NCBI GenBank assembly: GCA_009193035.1
Contig: SWDT01000279.1
Location: 1-62,204, forward strand
DNA length: 62,204 bases
Direction of reading: 5' to 3'
DNA from: Halicephalobus mephisto
Taxonomy: Eukaryota; Nematoda; Chromadorea; Rhabditida; Panagrolaimidae
This document shows, piece after piece, positions 11,240 to 21,606 of this stretch. The position numbers and the translations under genes were made by a program. How positions within the stretch are numbered: the first letter of the stretch is position 1; every line of letters starts with the position of its first letter. A model generated the notes under the pieces. The model saw only the letters and a list, made by a program, of their open reading frames with translations. It was not told the DNA's origin and did not search any database.

Positions 11240-11584
11240 TTATTGTTCATCATTGTCGATTCTTGAATACTGTGGAATTGTCTTAAATCCAGAACCTATT
11301 ACATTTTCCCCTACTAAATAATCGACAAATTCTTTATTTTTCTTTGTTACTTTCTTTTTTCTAGGCTTTTTTGATGAGACTTTATTTTCATCTTTATTCG
11401 ACTTTACAACTATTTCATGATCATTATTCGATTTTCCAATTCTTTCATCATCATTAATCGATGGCTCACTCTCCTCATGATTATTATCATCATGGACTTT
11501 GATCAGCTCGATTTTATTATTAATATTTTCATCTAATAGTTTATACTTATTATTTCTTTCAGTCATCGAAAATACGAACACCAT
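11240..11584 (-). CDS. Lysine-rich protein of the virus-like block, unknown
   Basis: Frame of 114 residues, acidic in the N-terminal half, then a strongly basic run (KKPRKKKVTKKNK) and a short hydrophobic C-terminal part with GSGFKTI. It starts 9 bases after the glycoprotein stop on the same strand, which suggests one transcription unit. The basic stretch could bind DNA, as core proteins of these elements do, but the family is not recognised. Confidence 0.4.
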   Translation of the reverse strand: MVFVFSMTERNNKYKLLDENINNKIELIKVHDDNNHEESEPSINDDERIGKSNNDHEIVVKSNKDENKVSSKKPRKKKVTKKNKEFVDYLVGENVIGSGFKTIPQYSRIDNDEQ

Positions 11585-11593
11585 TTAATATTT

Positions 11594-13000
11594 TTAACTC
11601 TTATTTAATGAGAGAACAGATGGGAAGTTAGTTAAACTCGGCTTTCTTTCAAATTTAAGAGGTTTCATTTCTATCTTCCCAGTTGGAGTTGATTCATCTT
11701 CAAAAGAAACTAATTTAATTCTACTTTGTTCCCTTTTACTTAAAGAAAACTGTGGTGATACAACATAAATCAAAGATCTAGCAATAAATACATAAATTAG
11801 TGTCGAAGCAATTGTTACATAAATTCTCCAATACTTCAACCAATGAGATTCGAGTAAATCATCCATATCGGTTAAGATTTCATGAGGTATCGCTGAGTTC
11901 TGCTCATTTTCTTTTAATTCCACATCAGCATTTGGCATTTGTCTGATCTCATTTAGTAATTCTTCTTCGATATCAATCTTCACATCATTGAAAATATGCT
12001 CTTTAAAAATTAATTTAGTATTTAAAAATCGTAAATCGTAATTATTCTTTATTTCAACATTTTTAAAATCAGACATTACTGATTCGTCATAGCGAATTAT
12101 CATTAGTAATTACATTATCTTTCATATACCAGATTTTATCATTATATTTCTTAATTTTGATAGGGATATAACCTTTGATGTCATTTAATTCAATAAATTC
12201 AATCATGTCATTGTCAACTTCTTTACAGAATTTAACTTCAATAATACTATTATTAATTAATTTAACATCAACTGCTGTGTAATTTAAGACTTTTCGAATA
12301 AATTTCTTTGGATTCTTCTTCAATAATATTTCTAAAATTTCATTATGATCATTGAACATTTGACAAAAAGTTTCTGTTAAATGTCTTAATTGATTCTTGA
12401 TATTATTTTCTAGATATTGTAGTTCTCCTACTTCTTGAAAAGTTTTAACAGAATTCTGATCTGATCTTTTTTCTCTAACAGATTTTAAAGCATAACCTTC
12501 AGAAGTTAATTGTAAATTATTTCCACAATCAGTCGTGAAGTTATCTATTAAATTTAAAGCTATTTGATAATCATTATTGATCCAAAAATTAGCATTAAAG
12601 TAGCCCTTAAGAACTCCAATAGAAATGAATTTACAGTTTTGTTTATCATTCACTTCCCAAACCATTAATTCATTTGGTTTAATTTTACATCTACCTTTTG
12701 AATATTCACACTTATTCATAGTAACTAGAACATTAGTAAGACGTCTTTGGTTATAGTGAGAAAAAACTTTAGTCTCAATTAAAACACAATTCTCCATTAA
12801 ATAATGTTTAGCTTTGAATAAACTAGTAATCTGTTTGGATATTCGATAGGAACTTTATCATTAGTGCGATATGAATGTTCCCCTTTTTTCAAAGTTCCAA
12901 ATTTACAGACTTTACTTTTTATCATTTCTTTACATTCTTTTATCGTAATTTCTTTATTATTAATTTCTTTTTCAATTAGATGTTCATATTGTAGGCATAA
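11594..13000 (-). pseudogene. Putative envelope-like glycoprotein (fusogen) of a Maverick-type element, disrupted
   Basis: Three overlapping minus-strand frames (about 12800-13000, 12087-12797 and 11594-12103) look like parts of one membrane glycoprotein. The middle part has a furin-like REKR site, several cysteines and N-glycosylation sequons; the last part has a hydrophobic membrane span (IYVTIASTLIYVFIARSLIYVV) and a basic cytoplasmic tail of about 65 residues. Frame changes near 12800 and 12100 break it, and the 5' end runs into unrelated GC-richer sequence near 13005. Nematode Mavericks are known to have acquired envelope fusogens, and the neighbours here fit such an element, but homology to that specific family is inferred from layout only. 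The copy appears non-functional. Confidence 0.45.
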
Positions 13001-13004
13001 AGAT

Positions 13005-13330
13005 CGGAGTTAAACCGGAAACGGCCTAGACAGAATGCCCACAGTTCCGCTCAGTCAGTCGACACCTGGGAGGTGAGACTGGAGTATCAAAAAGAGTCAG
13101 CCTTTAAGAAAATCCAGCTTTAAACTGGTCCGAGTTTGACCTCGGTCAAATGAGAACCTTTCCTCACTTTGTTCTATGCTTATGTTAAGATAAACAAGCT
13201 TAATTGCTAATAGTAGGAATCAACAGTTTTCCGCCCAATCATGGAGCTCCGAAGATGTCACTCCATCGACACCCTTCTCACAACCATCTTATAAACCACA
13301 ACAATACTTCGTTTGAGCGAACTGCCGCCG
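13005..13330. other. GC-richer inserted segment truncating the glycoprotein remnant
   Basis: About 325 bases of clearly different composition lie between the glycoprotein remnant and the next Maverick-like gene. No tRNA, 5S rRNA or coding signal was recognised. It may be an unrelated insertion or a deletion junction. Confidence 0.4.
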
Positions 13331-13400
13331 AAGGTAGTATTTCTACATTAATCGAACTACCTGTCTTTGGAGTGACGAATAATTCGTTTTTAATAAATTT

Positions 13401-13772
13401 TCACTTTTCACTCGCATCAGCATTCAGTCGCTTTGATTTCAAGTCAAAACCTTGGTAAATTGCATTTGAGTCCATTAATATTTCTTTATAAAATTTTTTG
13501 TCGTTGTCTGAGACCAATGTGAAATTTGGTGACTTTTTTAACATTAACTCTAATAAACCATTAGTTGCACTATAAATTTTATCAGCAATTTTAAAATTGT
13601 TGTTCTCAATTTCTATTATTTTGTTTCCAATAGCATAACAATTATTCTCAGAGTCATATTTAATGGAATGTCCGGCATTGCTTCTATTTGTTGGATCTTT
13701 TAGGCAATCAGCAATTAAATTGCTAACTAGTAAGTTTTTTGTTTTTTCACAATCCTTCTGATCAATTGCCAA
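13401..13772 (-). pseudogene. Maverick-associated conserved protein, partial
   Basis: The minus strand encodes about 120 residues with the pattern SNLIADCLKDPTNRSNAGHS, an IGNKIIEIENNNFKIADKIY hairpin, NGLLELMLKKSP and YKEILMDSNAIYQGFD. This order is what I associate with a widespread small protein found in Maverick/Polinton elements of many invertebrates; its function is not known to me. The usual basic C-terminus is missing, so the copy is probably truncated at about 13400. It overlaps in another frame with the protease-like fragment upstream. Confidence 0.55.
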
Positions 13773-14050
13773 CTTTTTTCAGTTGATTTATCCTCAATTT
13801 TTAATTGATTAAAATTATTCAAAGTATCATTGCTTTTGCAATTATAACCAACTTCGTTAAAAGTAAAGCCGAGATGAGCAGCGGTCAAGATTCTCTCATT
13901 ATTGACGAGAATACCAGAACCATTCAGCCTCTTTCCCATGACGCAGACACAATGTTCCCACATCTCCATAATTCTTTCACCTTCTAAATAAAATTTTACC
14001 AATGTGTAATCAAATAAAACAAAGTTACCATCTTTCTGCTGCACTTCCAT
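13727..14050 (-). pseudogene. Trypsin-like protease N-terminal fragment
   Basis: Frame of 107 residues containing GSGILVNNERILTAAHLG, the strand and catalytic-His region of a chymotrypsin-fold protease (His in TAAH). The catalytic Asp and Ser regions are missing; the frame instead runs into the Maverick-associated protein, shifted by one frame. This is a third protease-like sequence in the accessory region, but it lacks the TDP-43-type domain and is closer to secreted trypsins in motif. Confidence 0.5.
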
Positions 14051-14211
14051 TGCGATGCCAGTAAATTAGTGTGGTGAATAGTTCCTGAAAGACCTTAAAA
14101 AATATTTTATTATATAATCTCAAGTCATGTTTCCAAAAAATCATTCAAAAAAAGGAAAAATATAAGAGAATATCAAAATGTGATGAACGAAAATATTATT
14201 TAAATAAAAAG

Positions 14212-15110
14212 TGATTTCGAAACTAATTTTCACATAATAATTATAAATTATATATTTCATGTTTTATAGAAATTAATATTTAAAATTATAATTGAACTTT
14301 TTATTATTTTATCGAATTAGGTTTTAAGCACTTCGATCCGGTAATGTAATTTGAATTTCCTCAAAATTTGGAATTCTTAAATGACAGTTTGATTTGAATA
14401 ATGAGAATTTAAAAAAAGTATTAGGACAGAAACTATATTAGAAAAAGACTCTGAATGCTAAGGACCGTAAAATACTATAGAGTTTGAGGAGATCCGCAGG
14501 CCCTCACGCAATGGATATTCAATCCAATGCTAGCAGCCGATTTGGAAATCAAAGCACATTTCTCGAGGGTTTTGAAGATGCCCTCGATGGAATCCTCCAT
14601 CATCGTCAGAAGGGAACATGAGGACAACTGAGGTCTGTTGCTTCCGGCATTGAACAATGTAGCGCTGGAATGAGTGAACCAGCCCTCGGACATCATCTGG
14701 TAGGTCTCGACAACCAAAGTCATATCCCTTCCATGGATCCCGATAGATGCCCTCAGGAGCATTTCCTGAGGACGTTCAACGATTTTTCCCTTAATCTTCA
14801 GGAGATAAGACCGTTCGAGAGTCTTGAATGCAAAATAGTTGTAGTTGTAATCTCTTTCATAATCGATACAACTATAGTAGTATACAACTACCATCTCTAA
14901 TGCACCTCACCCCTCAAAAAACACCTTTTACACACATTTTATTCACTATTTATATAAAACCACTCAAAATGAAACCAAATTTGCATTAACGCACACCCCA
15001 CTCATCTGCGCCAGAATTTGCATAACCCAAAAATTACCATTTTTATTCAAATTTCCTCTTTAATTAAATAGTACAAACATTAGTAATCTTCTCAGCAGAA
15101 ATTCCCCCTG
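14212..15110. repeat. duplicated block, copy 2
   Basis: 14212-14300 matches 5181-5265, and 14294-15110 matches 1166-2400 except for a 420-base gap. The order therefore joins sequence found at two places in the first copy, which points to deletion or recombination after duplication. It ends upstream of the second TDP-43-domain protease gene. Confidence 0.85.
14475..14894 (-). pseudogene. Ribonucleotide reductase large subunit fragment, copy 2
   Basis: The minus strand encodes 139 residues in one open frame covering the same part of ribonucleotide reductase as copy 1 ([43 protein letters not shown]). It ends shortly after that because the following 3' sequence is deleted relative to copy 1. 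Fragmentary and without introns, so not a functional enzyme. That the frame has stayed open while copy 1 is frameshifted is notable but could be chance. Confidence 0.85.
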
Positions 15111-15342
15111 AGCAGTTGTTCTCTTTTTAACTCCGCTTATACATATTCAGAGTAGCGCGTATTTTTGTTTAGCACTCTTTTGAATTTTTTGTCTTAACCA
15201 TTTTTTCCCACTCGGCTTCTGCGAGATAAGTACAATAATGTTAAATTAATTTGCATTTATTGAACTTAATTAACTTTTTTCGTAAAAAAAATAAGAGACA
15301 GTATAGGATTTATTAGATTTATATATAACCATATTTTTAGCA

Positions 15343-16855
15343 ATGACTTTTATATCGGTGAAGGAAAGTGAACAAAGTCCAGAGATTGTGCAACTACCAC
15401 TGAAGCAGAATCGTTTAACCGTCATTACTTTGGAGCGAAGCTTTCCAGGAGCTAGCGGACTCTTTTACCGAACCAATGGTCAACTTAAAGCTGTTGGGTT
15501 AGTTAAAGTGTTTGGTTTTAATTTTAAAACAAATTCCTTTCAGCGTTGTAAGCGGCGATCAGGTGGTAAGCGAGCCGTTTTTTGAGGAGCCGATTGATGG
15601 TTGGACTGGTAATATCTTCTTCGTTGTTAAGCAGCCTACGTCACGACCAACAACTTCAATTATTGCAGGTATTCTAAATATTTAATAGTGAACACATTAA
15701 GTTTCTTTTTCTAGGCAAACGACCATCGTCTCTATATGTAAATGACGGTATTTCTTGATTCTACACTGTCGATTTTATATATATTAAACTCAATTTTTAG
15801 AAGAATTAGCAAAGAGCCTTCATGACCTACTTTTCTTCATGCCTAAAGATCAACCAGCTCTTCGCGATCCGAAGAAGCCATATGTTTCATCTTCTCCAAA
15901 GCCCGTTGACTATATCGATGGAGGGTGTGTTACTCCAATATCAACATCATCAGCCGTTACATATCAGCATCGCTCTCATAAGTTTCTTTAAGTATACGAT
16001 GAAAATAATGTAAATGAACGAAGTATTGTGGAGATTTGTAAAACTTTGGACCCAAAAATCCGTCACAAGATGAAGGTGAACCATTTAGGGTTTATTTTTA
16101 TAATATTTTTTGTATCAGAAATTTTAGGTGATTGTTGTAGATGAAGTACATGATTTCGTTATTATTCGCTCATTGGACGACAGCGGCATATTTGGTTACT
16201 GCTATCCATACTTACTCCGTTATCCGAACAACTTTGAGTGGTTCGTCAGTTTCGGTTTAAGTCACAGGACTGACGAAGGATGTCATATAACTCATCGAAC
16301 TGGGCGAATTAGTTCGGATAGACCAGATTATAGAGGGCGGTTTGAATCTGATTCAGCAATTGGCGGCGGCGACTCAGGATGTCCGTGTTTCTCGAGCAAT
16401 CGGGCACTTATTGGAATACTTGTTTCTTCCACAACGACTTCGTCTAATTTGTGTAATGAATATTGTAAAGATTTAATGGAAGAACAGATCGGCAACGCTT
16501 CGCGTCATCCAAGGAAGTCTTTAATTGCTTCGGGTGGTCTTATATGGGAGGCTTATGAGGTAATTCACATTCGAAAAAGTTTCCGGATCAAATGTTTGTA
16601 TTTGTAGAAATATCTTGTTCGTGCGGGTTTGGAAGTAATCGGAGGCGAAACGAATCCATTGGAATGTGATCTCTTAAAACGTCGTTTATTGCAGGTAATT
16701 GTTTAGAAATTAATTTAAAATTTAATATAACTCCAAATATCACATCTGTAATAAGATATTTTTCACTGACTATTAAAATATCATTCCATCTGTTATTCAA
16801 CAATAATCATTTATTTCAGAGCAAAGACGAGCCTTCTGCAAAGCGTCGAGCTTAA
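15343..16855 (+). pseudogene. TDP-43 N-terminal-domain / trypsin-like protease fusion, copy 2, with in-frame stop
   Basis: Proposed exons: 15343-15497, 15544-15668, 15715-15747, 15801-16075, 16128-16559, 16608-16694 and 16820-16855. Phases agree throughout and exon 1 is 155 bases, as in copy 1. It encodes a TDP-43-type N-terminal domain (FPGASGLFYR, DGWTGNIFFVV) followed by a chymotrypsin-like domain with candidate His161 (TYQHRSH), Asp205 (VHDFVIIR) and Ser279 (GGGDSGCP), a cleaner GDSG motif than copy 1. A TAA at 15989-15991 falls at codon 168, just after the His motif. The rest of the frame is intact across four exons, so the stop is recent, an assembly error, or bypassed. The C-terminus is basic (SAKRRA). 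An acceptor ttttag lies 2 bases before the ATG. Confidence 0.75.
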
Positions 16856-17200
16856 GTACAAATAATTCTTGATTGTATATTAAATTATTCGAATGAATTG
16901 TCGAATTCTGGTGCTTAAGGTATTATATATAAAGTATTATCCCATTTGACTTTGCATATTTGGACTTAAATTATTTCAGACACAAATGGAGTAATTTACT
17001 TATATCTGTCTCGAGTAATTTCTAAGAGTCGCGGTTGAATTGATGTGCATATCACATTTTAAACATATTTATTGCTATATTTTTAGGATTCGTGTAATTT
17101 AAGAGACAAAATTGTTAAATAATGATTTGGAAAAAGTGAGTGGACCCAAATAGGTTTTTTCTAAAATTTTTAATAATTAAATGGTTTACTTAAATCTCCA
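16856..17200. other. AT-rich spacer
   Basis: No coding signal or recognisable repeat was seen between the second protease gene and the Maverick remnants. Confidence 0.5.
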
Positions 17201-17214
17201 TTTCTAATGATAAA

Positions 17215-17820
17215 ACTTTTGAGTATTACTCATTACCGAAGAGAATACTAGATAAAAATTATGAAATAGCTTTGATAAAAGTAGATGGGGAGTGCTATGT
17301 CTTTTACTTAGAATAAGAAACAATACAAAAATAGGAACAATGTTATTAATATCAGAGCTACACCCGGGGAGGACACACCGATACACCGAAGTGTTCCCTT
17401 TTATACTCCTCCGTGGAGAGAAGGGACTGTTAAGACTTCGGTGTTCTGAATATCTCCGGTCATGGGGACTGTGCGTCCACAACACTTTGTATAATGAAAC
17501 AGATAAAAAAGTAATTGGAAAGTTTAAAGATGAATTAACTAGTAAAATTATGGATGAGTTTGTTGGACTAAAATTTAAACAATATGCATTCAAAGTGGAT
17601 GATGGCCAAAAAAATAAGAAATCAAAAGGTGTAAAAAAGTGTGTAATAAAAAAATTAATAATTGATGATTATAAAAGATGTTTATTTGAAAATAGATCAG
17701 TTAGAAGAGAGCAATATATGATTAGAGTTCAAAAGCATCAAATCTATGGTATAAACAGAATAAAGTTGCACTAAACGAAGATAATAAAGAAAAATTTAAA
17801 AGATTTATATTAAAATAATA
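17215..17820 (+). pseudogene. Maverick/Polinton remnants: penton N-terminal piece and DNA polymerase B C-terminus
   Basis: At 17215-17310 a short frame (SLPKRILDKNYEIALIKVDG) resembles the N-terminal part of the penton-like protein at 10651. A GC-richer patch of about 145 bases follows at 17345-17490. From about 17490 the frame (KKVIGKFKDELTSKIMDEFV, KGVKKCVIKKLIIDDYKRCL, then a one-base frameshift near 17770) resembles the conserved C-terminal tail of protein-primed DNA polymerase B of Maverick elements. Catalytic polymerase motifs are absent, so this is a tail fragment only. It shows that a second, more eroded Maverick copy, or the far end of the same one, lies here. Confidence 0.6.
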
Positions 17821-18114
17821 AATATGACATGTTAGCTCATGTTCACTATAGTATTTTATAATAATTCTATTATAATGTTTTTATAATCGTATTTTTCCAA
17901 CAATTTCAAAATTAATATGCAACAATAACCACAATGATGGATGTTAAATTTTTGTATTATTTTATTTTTCTCAAGTTTTTATTTTACTTCATATTGTAGA
18001 CTTATTAGTAATTTTTTAATCTCACTTTGAGGAAAAGTGCCAGTTACTTTTTCTATAAAAATTTCCTTTAATGTTTGTTCCATTTATTTATAGAAAAAAT
18101 TAAAATAAAAAATA

Positions 18115-18245
18115 TTGAGTTCTCGGGTAAGGCAGATTCTGGCGTAGATGAGCGGGGTGTACATTGATGAAAATTTGGCTTAATTTGGAGTGATTTTATA
18201 TAAAATAGTGGGTAAAATGTGTGTAAAAGGAGGTGTTTTTTGAGG
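18115..18245 (-). repeat. inverted third copy of the upstream block
   Basis: The reverse complement matches 14895-15040 (and 2195-2340) at roughly 80 per cent by eye. It is the only copy in the opposite orientation and has no reductase fragment or protease gene next to it. With the forward copies it forms an inverted pair enclosing either 3.3 kb or 16 kb, the latter a typical Maverick length. Confidence 0.75.
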
Positions 18246-19984
18246 GGATTGAAAAGGTTGAGGGGGTAGAGAGGGTTGGGAGAGTTGAAGGGGTTGAGAG
18301 GGTTGAAGGGGTTGAAGGGGTAGGGTGGATGTGCCAGAGATGGAAGTTGTACACTACTTTGAAAGCATTTATTTTTCAAATTGCTGTTTCTTGAAATAGA
18401 TAAATTAAACTGATTTAATATTTTTAATTTTTTCCAATAAATAATTTGGAAAATAATGGGTTTTTTCACCTTCACATTATTCTTTGATTTTCAGACATTT
18501 CGAAATTTCATTAATTTGCAAAATGAATTTTTTCAAAAATTCTTTTGTTTGATTTTAATACGAAATACAAATTCAAAATTGTATCGAAAATTTAATAATT
18601 GAATAAAATTCAAAAAATGTTTGAAATTATTTAAGTTACAGTAATGAAAATTTTCAATAATTTGCAAATTTTATTTTTTGCATTTTTTAAAATAATGTTC
18701 AATTTCTTTAATAATAGTGATTTTTTAAAATTATAGTGAATTTTTAAAATAATAGTGAGTTTTTTAAATAATATTTAATCTTTTTAATTATAGTGAATTT
18801 TTTAATAATATTGGATTTTTAAATAATATTTAATTTTTTTAATTATATTTAATTTTTTAAATCGTATTTGACTTTTTTAATAATATTTAATTTTTTTAAT
18901 TATATCGAATTTTTTAAATAATATTTAATTTTTTTAATAATATTGAATTTTTTTAATTATATCGAATTTTTTAAATAATATTTAATTTTTTAAATTATAT
19001 CTAATTTTTCAATTATATCGAATTTTGAGCTCATCAAAGACCATTGACGAAATTTTTTCATCAGGAACTGTTTCATGAGGTCATCCAAGCGTCAATCAAG
19101 GAGCCATAGAGTGAAATGTCACTTATTTTTATGTTTTTTTGTAAAATTTCAGACATCTGTTAGGAAATTAGTACTAAGATCCGCCTTTTTTAGGTAAAGC
19201 CGACCTTTTGGACTTGTTTAAAAAGCGAAAAATTGTTTTTTATCCATAGCAAATTTTCCGTTCAGAATCATTTCAAAAATATTTAATTTTCTTTAAACTT
19301 AAATAAATTTTTACTTTTTTACAAAAAATTATTTAAAATTTAAAATTAATTTCTAATGTACAAAATCGTTTAAATTTGTATTAAAAGTTGAATATTTTTT
19401 GAATTTTATTAAAAAATTAAAAATTAAAAAAATTTTTTAAATTTTAAATTTTAAATTAAGTTAAAAAAAATCGAAAAATTATTAAAGTACTTCCGAATGG
19501 AAAATTGTAAGTTTAGTATTGAGTCCGAACTGGAATTTTCTGTTTTAAAAAGTTGGATAATTTTTTTTGAGTTATTGTAAGGACCTCAAAAATTAAAGGT
19601 CTCGATGGAAGATTGTGATAACAATGATTTTCCATTTTAATCGATAACAATGGTCTTATTGAAATTGACCGGGAAAATTTCATCAAGATCAGTTTTAATT
19701 GTAATTTTTTAAGGATTTATTTTTTGTAGAAATTATAGAAAACGAGAATTATGAAATTTAAAAAGAAATTTTTATTTTTAAGATTTGGTCCAAAAATTAC
19801 TTTAATATTTTAAGTAAGTGATCTACGTGAAGTGGCCATATGTAGTTTGGCTTTCATTAATACGGAATTTTTTTCTATAAACGAATTATCAAATATACAA
19901 TTCTTATAATTGAATTATTAAATATACTATTTTTGAGAAATTTATCAGTGTGAAGTTATTTTATAAAATTTATTTTCATATATA

Positions 19985-20133
19985 CACAAAAAGCGTAACT
20001 TTTGGTTCAGTAAAAATTGCGAAATCGTCATTATTAAGTTTAAATTTTTCACAAATGCCGAATATCCACGAAAAATATGACGATTATGTTACATTTCGCA
20101 ATCGTTACGGTACCAAAGATTACGGTTTTTGTG
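19985..20133. repeat. Palindromic MITE-like element, copy 1
   Basis: Begins CACAAAAAGCGTAACTTTTG and ends with the imperfect reverse complement, so the unit can fold into one long hairpin. A second copy lies about 95 bases downstream. Confidence 0.6.
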
Positions 20134-20228
20134 AACTTAATCCAACTATACGTTGGATATAATATATGATACATCAAAGCCATTTTAATGTGTATATATA
20201 TCATATACAATCCGCCGATGTCAATATT

Positions 20229-20381
20229 CAAAAAAACGTGACTTTTAGTTCAGTAACAATTGCGAAATAGTCACTATTATTTTTTAATTTCCGTTATAAA
20301 TATCGAATATCCGCGGAAAATGTGATGATTATGTTACATTTCGTAATCATTACAGTACCAAAGGTTACGCTTTTTTGTGTG
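20229..20381. repeat. Palindromic MITE-like element, copy 2
   Basis: Diverged copy of the element at 19985, with the same inward-facing arms (GTTACGCTTTTTTGTGTG at the right end) and a similar central part. Transposase-free, family unknown. Confidence 0.6.
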
Positions 20382-21290
20382 TACAAGGTTGTGTCATGTT
20401 GATGGATTTCTAAAAATAAAATTTTTTAGATGTTCATTGATATGAAATTGTTTGATAAAATTAAACTTTCATTGTTACAAAACTATTTGATCTAGATAAA
20501 TTACTAAAAATAAACGATTTTTGAGAAATTCTTTGGTATAGGATAGTTTCAAAAAGTTGAATTTTTTAGGTACAGGATCAGCTTATACTAATAAATCATC
20601 GAAAAAATAAACATAATTTTTGAGAAATTCATTGAGTAAAGTGATTTTGTTTAGTTCAAACTTCATTAACTTAAAGCTGTACTATTCCAGTGAATTTCTG
20701 AAAAAAATAAACATAATTTTTAAGATATTCTTTGGTATAGGATAGTTTCAAAAAGTTTAACTTTTTAGGTACAGGATCAGCTTATACTAATAAATCATCA
20801 AAAAAATAAACATAATTTTTGAAAAATTAGTCCTTATGATGTAAACTAATGTAGTCAACTTTCTGACAAAATTAAATTACTTTATATAGATGAATTACTC
20901 AAAAAATCTTGTTCATTTTTGAATATTTCCCTTTCAAATTCATCACTGTTCCAGAACAAATTTTAATTTTTCTGTTTTAAAAAAATAATTTTTAAAATTG
21001 AAAAATGTTGAAAAAAATAATTTTTAATTAAAAAATGTTAAAAGAGTTTTTTTAAATAAAAAAAATATTGAAAAAATTGAATCGAAAATGACTAATTTAA
21101 AACTAAATTTTTAATTAGTTAAGTATGTTATTATTAGTTTAAAAATATTGCTTCTTTGATTTTAAAAAATATAAAATACTTTATTTTTAGATTAATTTGT
21201 CTCAGATTCAAACTTAAATTTAAAATTAGTTTTTTTTAAATTTATTATTTTATTTTACAGTATGGAACCATCTTTATTTTTTTGGGATAA

Positions 21291-21606
21291 TGGAGGTATT
21301 CATCACAAACTACATATATCTGGTCCTTTTTCGAAACGACCGTAATCTGTCATCTTTGGCCTTTGTTTATTTAGTTCCATTTTTGTCGTTAGAAAATTAG
21401 ACTTCTGAAAGTAGGGCATAAATTTGAACTTTTTTGGTTGCTCGGAAGCGAAAAATACATTTTTGTTTCCACGGACCTTGACCGGAGTTTGTATCTTGCT
21501 CGGGTCCCTTCTCCTCGACCCCGCCCCCTGGGGCTTTGTTTTTTGAGATCAAATTTTTCGGGATCTGTGAAGAAACTCAAAAGTTTAATTTAGCTTTCAG
21601 GTAAAT
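21291..21606. promoter_or_regulatory. GC-richer island upstream of the lipase
   Basis: Between AT-rich DNA and the lipase ATG lies about 300 bases of balanced composition with short GC-rich tracts. No open frame convinces. It is the likely promoter or 5' region; no specific factor sites were assigned. Confidence 0.35.

Larger units (their letters stand above)
18246..21290. other. Low-complexity AT-rich stretch
   Basis: 18246-18330 is a G-rich minisatellite of units like GGTTGAAGG. 18711-19020 is a degenerate tandem array of AATAATATTTAATTTTTT-like units. Two palindromic elements lie at 19985-20381. Segments of about 88 bases at 20543-20630 and 20738-20825 are near-identical direct repeats. 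No coding sequence was seen. Confidence 0.6.

Noticed and set aside
13005..13200. tRNA or 5S rRNA in the GC-richer insert
   Set aside because: No cloverleaf, no internal A and B box pair and no 5S-like core could be made out.
13204..13458. Forward frame across the Maverick-like block
   Set aside because: It runs across the border between the GC-richer insert and a minus-strand gene and shows no motif.
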